Source: Branchinecta lynchi (taxonomy: Eukaryota; Arthropoda; Branchiopoda; Anostraca; Branchinectidae). Taken from it: DNA of 64,000 nt. Below, one piece after another: positions 1 through 11,685 of the stretch; position 1 is the stretch's first letter, and every line of letters begins with the position of its first letter. The notes below the pieces were generated by a model that saw nothing but the letters and a program-made list of their open reading frames with translations, ran no database searches and was not told where the DNA came from. The DNA lies in assembly GCA_023053575.1 (NCBI GenBank), contig JAKZAP010000007.1, positions 18,079,304 to 18,143,303 of the forward strand, read 5' to 3'. The position numbers and the translations under genes are program-made.

Positions 1-485
1 TTTTCTTTGTCAGTTAGGGTGCAATATACTGTTTCTATCTTACATAGAGCCTAGCGTATAACACACATAAAAAGGAGTATTTGAAGCTGAGACACTTTTC
101 TTTTGAAAGGACATGTGAATAAAACTTTGTGGGAGAAAGTAGTAAGATTCCATTTATTTTCTCATGCTATGTGGAAAGTTTCCATCTGAACGTTTGAAAA
201 AGCAAAAATAAAGTGCAGAGGTCAAATCAGCATGGGCAGATTCAGAGAATTTGTGCCACAGTGGCCGTGAAATTGTTAACCTTAGCAACACACCATCATC
301 TGTGCTAGCAAAAGAGTTATACTTATTTTGTGAACAGAGTGTTCTGAATAGTTAAGGAAAGATATGTTTGGTCATTGAATCAGGTGTTGTCTGTGCTTTA
401 AATCATAAGATCTTAGGAAGGAAGGGTGAATCCAAGCTATTTTTTCTTGAGAAGGAATGGTACAGGTAGCCATATTTTTTCTTAC

Positions 486-509
486 AGTTTCTATGGTCCA
501 GCTTTAAAA
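486..509 (+). promoter_or_regulatory. Putative 3' splice acceptor and last 5'-UTR bases of TMEM115
   Basis: A pyrimidine-rich tract followed by TTACAG (AG at 486-487) lies 22 bases before the ATG at 510 and 37 before the ATG at 525. It looks like the acceptor of an exon that starts in the 5' UTR, which would put the promoter further upstream. Bases 1-485 show no coding signal. Confidence 0.4.
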
Positions 510-524
510 ATGAGTTCCATCAAG

Positions 525-3500
525 ATGGTGAAGAACTTGAGTTACATGAGACAGCAGGTTCACTCTCTACTGACAACAACTAGTCTGACGGTGAAAATCA
601 TATGTTTAGCAGTGATAGTTGGCTACTTTCTGTCATTTTCAGACTCTGTCGTGAAGTCACTGACAGTGACACCAGCCTACTTATTCCCACCAGTGTTTTG
701 GATATGGACTGCAGTAACACATTGCTTTATTGAGTTCCACTTTTTTGAAGTGATAGTAGATATTATCATTGTTGGACTATGTGGGAAGCTCATTGAACCA
801 CTTTGGGGGAAAGTTGAAATGGTGACTTTCTTTGCCCTGGTGAATATGACAGTAGCTGTGATTGGCACTGTTTACTATGTATTCCTGTACATGGTTACTT
901 TTAATCCAGCATTCCTGTTCAGTACCAGAATGCATGGGCTTTCAGCTTATGTAGCAGGAGTTATGGTTGCAGTGAAGCAGATAATGCCTGACCACATAGT
1001 TGTTAAGACACCTGTTGGGAAGATAATGAACAGGAATATACCACTTTGTGTGCTGCTTGTTTCAGTTCTTCTTTGGGCAATTGGCTTACTTGAACACACA
1101 TACCCTGTCATGTATGGCATTGGTATGATTGTCAGTTGGATTTATCTGAGATTTTATCAGCAGCACAGCAATGGAACAAGGGGAGACCTTGCTGAAAGCT
1201 TTTCTTTTGCTAGGTGAGTTTGCAGTTCTTTTCTGTTTGATTGGCTCTTCATACAGTGAATGCAGCCTCTAAGCAATATGCAGTGAAACTGAATAACAAG
1301 TATCAGACTCGCTGATGTGAGTTAGTTTCTGACTTGTGTTGTTGGAACAAGTTCAAATAAGAATGATACAGTCTGGAACCATTCTGAGTGTACAATTCGC
1401 CAGCTTTGGTTCACTGGGGTGGAGCCTAGCCAGTGCATGTACCGGCCATAGATAAGATACAGATTCTTCTAATCAGCCTTCTTCGTGCCAAGAAAGTGTA
1501 CAGAATTCAAAATAAAACAGAAAGAAGCGAGAGTTTCAAATGTTTTACTCCCATTTTAGGAGATCAGTTAGAATGTCTGTCCTGATGGCAGATATTTGGT
1601 TAAATCTATTAAAAAATGGAACAGAATGTTAAAGACATGGCTACTGCCAAATATTAACCTGTTTTCCATTCTTAATTTGTTCGCCAGTTTTCTTTGACAT
1701 TTATTCTGACAACTAGACAAGTCTTTGAATCTGCTCTTTTAAACATAGAGGTATTTTTTAATACTTACGATCAGAGGCGTTACTAGCCAAAATGTTTGGG
1801 GGGGGGGGCAAGGAATTTACCGACTGGCTGGTAATTTTTACCAACTGTTTTGCAGAAAAAACGACTGTTTTACAAAAAAAAAAAAAGTTCCGGAAAAATC
1901 GACTAATTTTCAGATAAAAACGACTGTTTTGACGAAAAATCGGCTGATTTTCTGAAAAATCGACTGTTTCAGTGAAAAAAATCAACCGTTTTGACGAAAA
2001 ATGGCGGCGCTTCGTGCCGACTCGGTTATATTTTATCGACTGGCTGACAAAATTTAGGTTGGGGCGTCCCCCCCTCCCACGCCCGGTCGTGACGCCCCTG
2101 CTTATGATACAAAGGGAAGATTAGGAAAACTGACTCATATAGCCAAATGTTCACTGCAACTAGTCGTATTAAAGATAACTACAGTCGCGAAATACAAATT
2201 ACATGGTAACAGAAGGAAAATCACAAATTGTAGAAGTAGAGTAATAGTAGAATTTAACTTAGAAATGACTTTCACAGCAATCATGCCGAATTTGTATTTC
2301 TCGTCAACATATCATACACGAAAACGTTGTCAATGTACACTTCAAGCAGATTTCCAGATGTCAATATATACATATACAATTTATTTAATCCAAAACATTA
2401 TATAAATGCAAAAGGGAACAAAACAAATTCATTTTTAGTCGTGAGAATTAAAAAGTGTCACAAAAGATGGAACGAAGCTTTTCCCGTATCTTTCGTGAGT
2501 GCAAATTACTGGTGTTAATTTGGGGACTTTCTGGGATTGCCTGTTTGTAACAGGTTGGATGTTACAAACAGGGTAGAAATACAGGGATGTCCTTTAGAAC
2601 ACATGGTGGCTGTATATAAGGTTTCAACCCAAGCTGACCATTCATTGCAAACAAAATAGAAAAACAAGATTTTTTCGTTTTTTCCTTGATCAGCTAGTTA
2701 TCCCTCTAAGATGATGTGCGGATATTTCGGTTGCACTTCCGGCAAACGGTCCTCAGCGGAAAACAAAACTAAATCATAAAATCTACCACAATAGATTAGA
2801 TTAGATTAGATTAGATTAAATTTTATTTTACACATGTATACAAAACATTTTACAGCACCTGCTAAGAAAGCCCCAGAGGGTTTGTTGGCCGCAGGTGGCA
2901 GTCTTCTCTATTCTACATAATGTGGTAACATTATTTTTACACTATTCTAAATGCCATTCATACACGGTTCGCACATATACAACAAACATTCTGCTTACAA
3001 AAAACACTCACGCATCAATTACTATTCTTTTGCAAGGAAAAATCTCTTCGCTGTAGCCTTGAAGGACGCCAGATGACTCGAGTTTCTAATTTCAACTGGA
3101 ATTATATCCCATACAGACAATAACAACAGCCTAATGCTAGAGGGAAACAGCGACTACCGTGACTACCTACCGACCCAGCCGTGCTACTAAACATGACTAC
3201 CATGTTCTTTTTTTCAGCTTTTTCCCAACTGTAATGCAGCCACCCATTTATACCATAAGCAATTTATTCTTCAAGTGCCTTGTGAAGATTAGAATTTGCA
3301 GAAGACCGATAAGAAAATACGATATTGGTGCTCCATCATCCATAGCAATAAGATTGCCAGGCATGGATGCCCAAGATGCAGAGAGACGGAGGTGAGCCAC
3401 TCGTAAATGTTCCCTCAGCACATGCTGTCTGCGCATCATGATGATGACGTGAAATGAATAGGCTAAGTCAGCTGAAATTTATTGCAGTGGAGCCCTTCTT

Positions 3501-4417
3501 GGCAAGGGTACTGTATAAGATACTCTTTAAATTATTCTACATAGCGTTGAGTTTCCATTAAAGACCTTCACAAACAAACAATGTTCTGTAACCGTTAATT
3601 GTGTCCATTATTAATCAACTTGTAGCTATAACCTTATGATAGCTACTAAAGCTAGAATCTGTGCTTGTCAATTGTCAAATAAAACACGGCTCCAGGGCCC
3701 GTCCAAACCAACGAATATATCTATCACATGGTTCCAGTTGTGCGGTGTGTTTGCAAGTTTGTTGTTTCGAGCAGCAAGTGTTATAGGCAACACACGAATT
3801 GGCTCCACTTCGGCTTATGCGTTTGTTCAGAACATGCGCGTAAACGAGCAGTCTTACATAACGCAGAAGGTTCTATTCCCCTAGTCGAGAACCCTGTCTT
3901 CAAACCGCGAAAGTTGTGAGGCCTCCGATGGTAATTTTCCCAGTGCGTGGGCAGCAGCCAATGACAAAGCTTCAGGTAGATAAACAGATAGATAGATTGA
4001 AAGTTTATTTCTAAAATCGAGTCTCATTGTTAAAAAAAAAATGCCAGACTGTCAAGACTGTAAAATAGGCTGTAAAATAATGTCTCCAAAAAATAAAGTT
4101 CATATGTACTGAAGGATCGCTTGATCAGTAAAAGAGTCTTCGATCGTTATTGTCGAGACGAGGGGAATCGTGTCTGGGAGGCTGGCAGCAGTGTGATGGG
4201 TGCTTTAATCTTATAGAAACTCCTTTTCAGGCAAATCGCCCTGAAAGCCTTGGGAGAGCGGCTGGGCAAGCAGGACATGCCAGCCTGGAAACAGAGCACC
4301 AGCCCGCCACCCGAAAAGCGGCCAGACGATTTCTCACAGCCGTTGCTGGCGGATTCTAAATCCGATGCATCCATCGCTTCTAGTGCAAATTCTAGCGTGA
4401 AAATCTCGATTGAATAG
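525..4417 (+). CDS. TMEM115: TMEM115 ortholog, Golgi rhomboid-like membrane protein (3 exons, complete)
   Basis: The coding exons are 525-1213, 3218-3391 and 4231-4417, joined by GT-AG introns of 2004 and 839 bp, both in phase 2. The spliced product is 349 residues, close to the ~350 of vertebrate TMEM115. Hydrophobic segments fall near residues 22-38, 55-90, 98-124, 140-152, 172-188 and 195-210. Family landmarks are YLFPPVFWIW (52-61), EPLWG (91-95), YLRFYQQHS (207-215) and, in exon 2, KYDIGAPSSI; the C-terminal tail is polar and Ser/Pro-rich. The family is a non-protease rhomboid-like Golgi protein linked in mammals to retrograde transport. I chose the ATG at 525 (A at -3, G at +4); the in-frame ATG at 510 would add five residues. 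The first open codon at 426 is probably intronic or UTR sequence. Intron 1 carries a MITE and a LINE fragment. Confidence 0.95.
1772..2100 (+). mobile_element. hAT-like MITE, copy 1, in TMEM115 intron 1
   Basis: The ends are CAGAGGCGTTACTAGCC and, inverted, CAGGGGCGTCACGACC. It is flanked by an imperfect 8-bp target duplication, CTTACGAT (1764-1771) and CTTATGAT (2101-2108). TIRs starting CAGRGGCG with an 8-bp TSD fit the hAT superfamily. The interior is not coding: a G run and degenerate repeats of a GAAAAAACGACTGTTTT-like phrase. A second copy lies inverted at 12406-12713. Confidence 0.85.
2793..3160 (-). pseudogene. 3' end of a non-LTR retrotransposon with an (ATTAG)n tail, in TMEM115 intron 1
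   Basis: Read on the minus strand, about 3160-3022 gives FPSSIRLLLLSVWDIIPVEI and then SFKATAKRFFLAKE with a stop at 3022. This is the usual C-terminus of CR1/L2/RTE-like ORF2 proteins (consensus IRLWNSLP...IR...LASFK). A ~230-bp 3' UTR follows and ends in a pentanucleotide tail seen as (ATTAG)n on + at 2793-2820. Only the 3' end is present, as expected of 5'-truncated LINE copies. Confidence 0.75.
3218..3391 (+). CDS. TMEM115: TMEM115 exon 2
   Basis: The acceptor is TTCTTTTTTTCAG ending at 3217 and the donor is GTGAGC at 3392. The exon completes a split Ser codon, continues with FFPTVMQPP and contains KYDIGAPSS, the most conserved cytosolic motif of the family. It ends at AERR plus two bases of the next Arg codon. 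The ATG further upstream in this open frame lies in intron 1 and is not a start. Confidence 0.93.
4231..4417 (+). CDS. TMEM115: TMEM115 exon 3 and stop codon
   Basis: The acceptor TCCTTTTCAG ends at 4230. The first base completes Arg 288, followed by QIALKALGERLGKQ, which matches the family's RRRQLALKALNERL region, then a Ser/Pro-rich tail ending at TAG 4415-4417. The exon has no ATG start, so scans that ask only for ATG-initiated ORFs miss it. Confidence 0.92.
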
Positions 4418-4790
4418 AATCAAACGGAAGAACCAGGTGGGTCTGGTTGTTCATTTTGAAAACGGAAGAGACGAGTCAATGAGGAGCGTCGCATTTAAGG
4501 GTTGTTACATTTTTCAAGAAGTCAGTGCTGCGTCTTTTAAGTTGCGGGTTGAAAGGAATTTTTATTCAAGGTTCACCGTTTTGTATGAAGTTCGGAGAAG
4601 TAAACTCGGTCAAACAGGCTGGTTAAACAAGGCCGAGAAGACAGGTTACAAGATGATTCAGGTCGGCAGTCGCTCGCGGACCTGCCAGAACGTTTAGCGG
4701 TCAGCGTTGTCTTGCGATTTTCAGGCTGCCATGTCCGACTCCTTGTTGACTTCGATGAAAAACCTCACTCGAAATGTTATTTTTGGGTGC

Positions 4791-4796
4791 AATAAA
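4791..4796 (+). terminator. Likely polyadenylation signal of TMEM115
   Basis: AATAAA lies 374 bases after the TMEM115 stop codon, just before an AT-rich stretch. It is the best-placed signal before the convergent IR gene, though I cannot see cleavage. Confidence 0.5.
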
Positions 4797-5149
4797 ATAT
4801 ATGTAATTAAAACAAAACATCTTGTGGGAGTTGTGGTTGCGTCAAATCAAGTGTAGTTGTCTTGTAATCTTAAGACTGGAAAAATAGCACAAACTATTAA
4901 AATAAATATAGTTACAGATTTGGGGTAATTGAAGCAAATAGGGCAGATAAAATTCAGTTCATATATTTGTTTTGATTAATGATATCAAATAATCAGAAAA
5001 TAGACTGCTGTCAGGCCAAAATAAGAAAATACGTTTAGAGTCACTGGATAAATGACGCTGTTAAAATTAGGAATTTTTGTTCGGAAGTATCCAGTACTCC
5101 TTAGAAGCTTGACGAATCATTCTACGCTCACTGTTTTGTCTTAATTTGT

Positions 5150-5155
5150 TTTATT
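5150..5155 (-). terminator. Possible polyadenylation signal of the ionotropic receptor gene
   Basis: TTTATT on + reads AATAAA on the minus strand, about 370 bases past the IR stop codon at 5521. With the TMEM115 signal at 4791 it would leave about 350 bp between two convergent transcripts. Confidence 0.4.
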
Positions 5156-5520
5156 TTTTAAAGAAAAAAATAATATTTCAGTTATATTTTATTTTTCCCA
5201 TCAGTCCCCAAAAGTAGACTAGACGTCTCAACGGATCAGCCGCTGTTTTGCACATATTTCAGCCCTGCGCTTCGTGTCGAAACGGAGTTTGAATGGTAAA
5301 GATCCGGGAAAAACTAGACTCAGTTGACGGGGGCCGCTCCTGAACAAGATGGGACAGTTGCTGGCGGGAGTTTTCTGAACGACCGATGCAGGACGGTCTA
5401 ACGGGAAATAAATGTGGGCACTGAGTTGAGCAGAAAGGGTTGTGTCCTACTCATGTATACGTAGACTTTGGCTTAGTTTTTAGGGCAAAATTTGGGCTGT
5501 AGTACAAGGCTGCCGTTTGA

Positions 5521-5894
5521 CTACAGTTTATTCAGAATACGTCCAGACTGCCGTTGAGTAGAATACGACTTGCACATCCTTTCGGATAAAAAAGCGACAA
5601 AAGCAACCCCTATGCCAACACCTATAATAGTAAAAACGCCACGAAGTTCATGAAGTGTCAACACCAGATCATCTTTCGGTTGTTCCTTAAGGCACAACTT
5701 TTCCGACTCCTCCAGCGCTGCCATCTTGATGAAGTGACCACTGATTCCCGACTCGGACATGCGAACAAGCACATGTCCGAATGCGTGTCTGTACTTGCTA
5801 TTTTTCTGTGCAACTGGGTTCGTCGACATTGAGGGAATGCTGATTGGGCTCCCTATCCAAAAGAGACACCGTTTATGGTACTTCCTTTGGAAAC
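5521..5894 (-). CDS. IR exon 2 (end of S2, TM3, C-terminal tail)
   Basis: The exon starts after TCCTTCCAG and, after completing a Gly codon, reads FQRKYHKRCLFW. It continues as S2 sequence including KYRHAFGHVLVRMSESGI, TM3 and a short basic tail. The frame agrees with the phase-1 donor of exon 1, which supports the junction independently of similarity. Confidence 0.87.
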
Positions 5895-7872
5895 CTGGAA
5901 GGAGAATGATATTAGATTCCCAGACAACAAAGGCTCCGGAACTTACAGTGGGTCAGTTTCGTCAAGTCCCTTGTTTTGTCAACATTCTCGTTTCACTGCA
6001 GCTCCGAGCACGAACTAACGGGTGAGTGAACTGAATGGCTATGTCCGAAAATTCTACTACAGAATGTGGAGCTACGTGCACTAGATGCCTTTCTGGTTTT
6101 CTTGGTGGAAACCAAACCTTAGCTTATTATCTTCGGCCCGTGCGTTTTCGTCACATCATGAAAAAATGGTGAAATTCGATTAAATTAATGTTGCAGAATA
6201 TATATTTGTATCTATATATATAGAGCCGAGCGGCGAGCGAGTCGCCGGACGCGTCCACACTTAAAACCGTTCTAGGGAAAATCAGTTCCGTTAGTAAATG
6301 GAAAGTTGACTTTTTGTGTGATGACAAGAGCCATAGATAATCGGTGAAAGTTTAGTCAACACCGTTTTGTCGTCGAGAAAATACACTTTGCCAAGCTGAG
6401 AGCCATGAGGCCATTTCCGAAATGCAGAAGGTGAGGTGGGGCAACTAAGAACATGACGACGAGATAACTACACAGAATAAAATAAGTTTCTTACCGATTG
6501 CAAAAGCCAATGGTTGCCGGACATGGATCAATGCACAGTCGTCCTCCGCAGCAACTCGGTCGACTGCCGCTTCGGGCGTCAGCATTAGCCACTCTTTGTT
6601 TGCTTTCATCTTCCCTCCAACCTTTCTCATTATTTTATCAGAACTTCGCAAAAAATCATCTGGTACGTCCAATCCCGAGACTGATAGATATTTGTAGTTC
6701 ATGTTCTCTAGGTCGACTACGGTCTCCGGCCCAATTACTTTTTTAGGAACGACGAAAGTCGACAGGAGAGTTTTGGTATAAGCAGCTCCGAGCATGATCG
6801 CTCCCAATGACCAGACACAGACTGCTAAGCGTAGAGGGATGGAGGGCAGGATATTGTCCTCACCCTGAGCTACCGCAAAACGTATCGACTCTATGATTTG
6901 AACCCACAGTGCTTCGTAGCTACGAGGTTGGGTTTCAGCTTCCCATTGACGTTTAACCTTCAATATCAGCGACATGGTCATCCCGACAAAAACAGCGAAG
7001 CAGAAGAGGACGGCCCAACTCTGCCACTGAAGTACCCTGGCGAAGGAGAAGTCGTCAGAAACGGCAGAAAACTTGTGCTGGACCATAAATGTCGCAAGCT
7101 CCGGTGGTTGAATGTGATACAGGATGTCCAGTAAGCGGTACCTTTCCTCTGTCAGCACGATGGAGCACAGACAGAAATCGGATCGATTTGAAAGCAACGA
7201 CCCCACCACGCCCGAGTAAGATCCGTTTGGACGACGAGACCCAATATCTCCCTCTGCTTCCAGTTTACTCAAGGTGATCTGAAAGTGGTTCAAAACAATG
7301 GATAGCACTTCGTAAGCATAACCGCGCACCGAGACAGTACCATTCGGGTGTTCAGTGACAAAGGTAGCTGGTGTTTTATGCACAGTGGTGGCTCTGACAG
7401 TTGTCCCTTTGAGGAACTTGCGATGGGCGGAAACTGGCATGTCATCTGTAGAGAGCGATAGATGTAACGGAGATTTATGAAAATTTCTGCACCAGCGGTG
7501 AATGGCCAATATAATGTCGTTGGCACGTCTCACATGGCCAGCGCCGATACTAAGGTAGCATCCGGGCTCCACGGAGACAAGCATCTTCCTTTTGCACCTT
7601 TGGTCGACGTTCTTCAAGAACTGGCATGTTCCAACGGCAACTACATGGTCCAGCATCTTCAAATCGCCATTTCTTGAGGCCTTAGCTTGTGTGAGGGAGA
7701 CAACAGGGAAGTGCGAGAAAGAAGCGTAGTCGTGTATAAGGCCAATCAAACGGTCTTCCGCCGTAAGTTGCCAAGTGGGATCAAGAAGGATAGCGTTCCG
7801 AAGCGGCAGTCTCTGGGACAATGCTGGGCGAAGAAACACGAACAGAAGCAAAGACCTGTAAAAATAAAACAT
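5521..7872 (-). CDS. Ionotropic receptor (IR) family ligand-gated channel, 2 exons, complete
   Basis: Exon 1 is 7872-6495 and exon 2 is 5894-5521; the 600-bp intron has donor GTAAGA and acceptor TCCTTCCAG, phase 1. The spliced product is 583 residues. A hydrophobic signal peptide (1-20) is followed by a divergent N-terminal domain. Ligand-binding lobe S1 (about 184-262) includes GYAYEVLSIVLNHF and YSGVVGSLLSNRSDF. TM1 is 284-304, a pore-loop-like segment containing AVAQGED lies near 325-340, and TM2 is 346-370. Lobe S2 continues across the splice site, and TM3 (544-563) follows the typical LHELRGVF. I see no clear Arg in S1 for an amino-acid ligand, as in most divergent IRs, so the ligand is unknown. 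Such receptors act in the plasma membrane of chemosensory neurons, usually with co-receptors. It is convergent with TMEM115. A divergent ionotropic glutamate receptor is less likely. Confidence 0.88.
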
Positions 7873-7937
7873 TTTCCTCGCAACTCACTTTCAACTGGAT
7901 AAGGAGTTACGTTAAATTCACTGGTAGACAAGACCGT

Positions 7938-8096
7938 ATCCGGGGGGGGGGGGGGGGGTAGGGGGTTGACCCTCCCACCCCTGAAACTTACAAAATTAAT
8001 GATTTTTATAGCCTTTTCCCTCTGATCTATGTGTTTTTTTGTACTTTCTTGTCCGACCAGCAGGCACCCCCCCCCCCCCCACCCACCCACCCGAAA
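7938..8096. repeat. Poly-G and poly-C runs flanking ~110 bp of unassigned sequence
   Basis: A G run at about 7941-7958 and a C run at about 8069-8083 bound a short segment. Similar opposed G and C runs occur in the MITEs and in the G-rich repeat at 25.3-26.8 kb, so this may be a short element. Run lengths in such tracts are the least reliable bases of an assembly. Confidence 0.4.
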
Positions 8097-8130
8097 TAAA
8101 TTCCTGGATACGGTCCTGCTGGTAGATACA

Positions 8131-8285
8131 ATGTGTATCGGCAGTCTAGCGAGCACATCTGAAACTGTAATTCGAGGGCCCAGGACGGTAAAGTCGTAAT
8201 CCTGTAAAGTAAGCGACCACCTTGCCAATCGTCCAGTTGGATCCTTAGTTGTCACCAGCAAGCACAGACTCTGAATGAATCCCCG
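8131..8285 (-). pseudogene. Gypsy-type LTR retrotransposon RNase H fragment
   Basis: The minus strand reads QSLCLLVTTKDPTGRLARW, then LQDYDFTV and DVLARLP. This is the end of the Ty3/Gypsy RNase H region (consensus LKDPSGRLARWxLxLQEYDF...ADxLSRLP). No intact RT, integrase or LTRs were found around it, so it is a short relic just upstream of the IR gene. Confidence 0.75.
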
Positions 8286-8815
8286 GAATAAAAAATTAAA
8301 ACTGTCAATAAACATGACGTAAAGCCGGTTCGATCACAACTTCAAAACGCTCTAGGTCCATATCTCCATGAGGAGGATTTTCATCGGACTACCAAGACTG
8401 TTGACTAGACCTTTCACTTGGTTAATGACCCCATTGGAATCCGAAACTAATTCATCCTCACTCACCAAGGAAAGACGACGCAACATAATTTACGCAACGC
8501 ACTGGCTCATTGGCATCGTTAAATTGAATTCTAGCATTCCGCGAAAACCTGAACCATTTGTGGATCTTGCAGCGCACCTCTGAAAGAAGCTTACTATGCA
8601 CGTGAAAACCTGGCCGTCTTTGCTGGTTCCTCCCTGACTTTCTTCGAGGTGGATTACTTTAATATCAAGCTCGACAAAATGTTTGTCCTTGTTCGACAAA
8701 AAGCAAAGCTGGCCTCTCAAAAGGTACTCTGACATGAATAAGGTTAATGAGATATTACCGCGCACAGTTAATGGTTATGCTCGAAAAATTGTGACAGTTA
8801 ACTTTCCTTCATCTC

Positions 8816-9345
8816 GGTCGATATTGTAATAACAATCTCGACGGCCATTTAAAAAGTAAAAGGCTCGCTCCGCTCGGCAAATAATTTCATAACCTACCTC
8901 ACCTTCGGCTAAGATAGGTTGTTCTCCATGTCCGTCTCGATGTTATTTTCCCTTATCAACCTCGATGTCCAAAGTTAACCTTTAATAACTTTTCTCGAAC
9001 AGGAAGGTATGTAATACATATCCTCCTATGACCCACGGCCAGTCATATTTTAATAATCTTCACACAGAAAGTTACCGGTAGAAATGAGAGGATGATACAA
9101 GTTATATCAGCCTCCAGAGAGGGTGATATAAGACACAACAGCCACCAGAGATCTTTTTCATCTCGGTTGAGATCGGAATGACAACCTCGATGGCCATTAA
9201 AAAATATTAACCTCGCCTTCGGCTCGGCCGGTATTTTTCATACCCTACCTCGCCTTCGGCTCGGATAGGTTATTTTCAATGACCGTCTTGGTGTTATTTT
9301 CCGAAATCAACCTCGATGTCGGAAGTTAACCTTTAATATCCTGGA
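8816..9345. repeat. Direct duplication of a ~180-bp repeat containing CCTTCGGCT motifs
   Basis: Segments at about 8816-9000 and 9162-9345 share, in order, a CTCGACGGCCATT-like start, CTACCTCRCCTTCGGCT, GATAGGTT, a GTTATTTTCC block, TCAACCTCGATGTC and AAGTTAACCTTTAATA. They are about 345 bp apart in the same orientation and contain no coding signal. Confidence 0.65.
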
Positions 9346-9647
9346 AATAAAGCCTGCGTACTCGTAAATCGTGAAGGCTGGGCTTGACTGTGGGGAAACC
9401 CCGAATGTCTAAATTATGTGAGGTGATCTTGCAGCTTGTGGATCAGTCTTGACGAAAACGGATGTCTAGAATCCGAGAGAAAAACGTGGAAGTGAAACGA
9501 AAGGGAAGAAAGTCAATGATTGGCCATGTGGCCGCGGGATTCTTAGTTGGATTCTTATCGCTCTTTATTAATAGAAGATCAAGCTATGTCTGTCTAGCTT
9601 TAGTTTTTCCCTCATCTCCTTTAATAACAAGGCAATAGGCTTCAATG

Positions 9648-10719
9648 GTATCCCAAAAGAGGAATATCTATTAGACTTCTAGTTCCAGACAATCGGGTCT
9701 TGCAGATTTCCGGTTTTCCCCAGACTCCTTTTGTTTTAGGGGTCACAAAACGTAAGTGACGGGATACCTATGACTTTGTAGAATTGTCCGTGCGTCGTCT
9801 GTCTGTTAGAAAGATAATACTCGAAGAGTTTGAGATAGTGGGTTGAAACTCGGTGTGAGGATCCTTTGGGTCAAAGTACAAGTCAAGTTCGTAGATGGCC
9901 CCATTGCTATATATTTAGGATGGGAAAGGAAGGGACGAAACAAATATTTTCAAAAGCTCATGAGAGTGTCGGCCTACGGATAAGGAGATATGCTATATCC
10001 ATATCTAAAACTTATTTTCTCGGTGGACAATTAGTTGGCCCAGAATAAAACCGAAAAATTTCTTAAACTTTAAAGTTTATTTGAAGTTGATGAAATAATC
10101 GATTTATGGGTAAAAAGACATAGTGAATTTGTATATGACAATCATTTTCTACCCAGACATATAGTTCACCCGGAATCCAGCTGAAACCGGAAGAATTGTG
10201 TTGAGTAATAGTTTTATCTGAAGTTGATTAAAGGTTCGATCTAGTGGTAAGGAGCCATGTTGAATCCGTATATGAAAATGTTCTCGTCGGACAAATAGTT
10301 CGCCCGGAATCCGGCTAAAACCTGAAAATTTGTTAAAACTTAAAGTTTATCTGAAGTTGGTTAGAGGTTCGATATAGGGGTGACGAGATATGCTGAATAT
10401 ATTTTGAGCTTTAGTTTTTTGCCGGACAAGTAGTTCATCCGGAATCCGTCCGAAACCGGAAATTTGGCAGAAGTAAGGCAGGAAGTCATTGATCAGTTTT
10501 GTCATAGTAGATATGACATGGAGGGGTAAACACGCATGCTGAATCAACATCTGAACTTGGTTTTCTCGGAAGGTTAGCCACTGGCCTTAATCTGTTTCTG
10601 AATTTAATAGTAAATATGTTCAAGGTCTCCGGTCAAGACTGGATATCTACAAGACGCAATTGACTGGATCAGATGTAGAGTTTTTGGGATCCCATCGAAA
10701 CCTTTGGTCTTGTTCCCTA
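9648..10719 (+). repeat. Satellite-bearing element bounded by GGGATCCC-like ends, orientation 1
   Basis: The left end reads GGTATCCCAAAAGAGG, followed by ACGTAAGTGACGGGATACC and a CTGTCTGTTAG stretch; the right end is GGGATCCCATCGAAACC. Between about 10035 and 10570 lie diverged tandem monomers of about 128-137 bp. Each has CTGAAGTTGRT, GGTTCGAT and a CCGGAATCCGGC block followed by AAAACC. The family recurs in opposite orientation at 14.9-18.2 kb. Confidence 0.7.
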
Positions 10720-11685
10720 ATAAACCCTCGAAAAAGTACACAAGATTACGGATTACGTCCAAAGGGCTTATGGGAGAAAACCAAGTTCAGATGTGGATTC
10801 ACATTTATGTTTCCCACTATACCGTAGGCTATATAAAATCGTTTGTTTTTGCTTCTGCAGTCCTTTTCTTCTAGAAGAGTTTTACAATTAGAAACCCCGT
10901 TAGATCCAAATTTCCGGGTATTTGGCAAATTCATCGTGTATTGTTACCCACCGATGCGAATCTCGTATCGAATTAAGAATGAACTTTTACTTTTACTAAA
11001 TTTCACGTTCTGGCCGGATTCCGGGCGAACTGAAAATTAGTTTCAGGTCTGGACTCCGTACCCCTAAATCAACTATATCATTGGCCTTTAAACAAACGTT
11101 GGTTTCGCCCCTTAATTTAAATCGTCTCCCCCACCCCTAAATGTGAGGTCACAGAGCCCATCTACGAAAATGAACCATACTTTGGCCGAAAGAACCCTAA
11201 CACCAAGTTTGAAAAAATAATGTCTCAACTTCAGTTATCGTGCTGACAGATTGACAGACAGGCGTACGAAACGAATATTCGCCTTGTGCGCTTCACGTTT
11301 TGGAAATAAATTGAATTGAATAAAACGAATACCCAGTAAAAGATAATACTACTTTACAGTAGAACATTCGTCTCTCCTTTCTCACGACACTACCTTCAGA
11401 CTTACTCCGACTATGAAACCCCCGACCCTGTTGAGCTATATCACTAGACCGGAAAGTTTTGAGTTACAAATTTTATCACATGACCAGGGTTGCCAGGTGT
11501 AGTGATAAATCACCAAACGTAGTGATTTCGAGGACCGAAAGTGCGGTAGTGATTTTCTGGTCAAATTTAGCATTACCTACGTAGTGGTTTTCGATTGTGA
11601 CAGCATTAGATAACTTATTTCAATATAGAAGAGACAGGAGCACTGTACGTGCGTATGTGCCTTTTGAAAGTGAGCCATTTATCCG
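10720..11685. repeat. Diverged relic of the same satellite family, then no identifiable gene
   Basis: 10840-11290 contains the characteristic CCCCTAAATGTGAGGT, CCCATCTACGAA and GACAGATTGACAGACAGG phrases that end the 16-kb and 18-kb units, but no array. 11291-11685 holds a CCAGGTGTAGTGATAAATCACC-like phrase and nothing coding that I recognise. Confidence 0.5.

Noticed and set aside
7746..8315. 189-codon minus frame upstream of the IR start
   Set aside because: Only the first ~60 codons carry the Gypsy RNase H relic; the rest crosses homopolymer runs and the IR exon in another frame.
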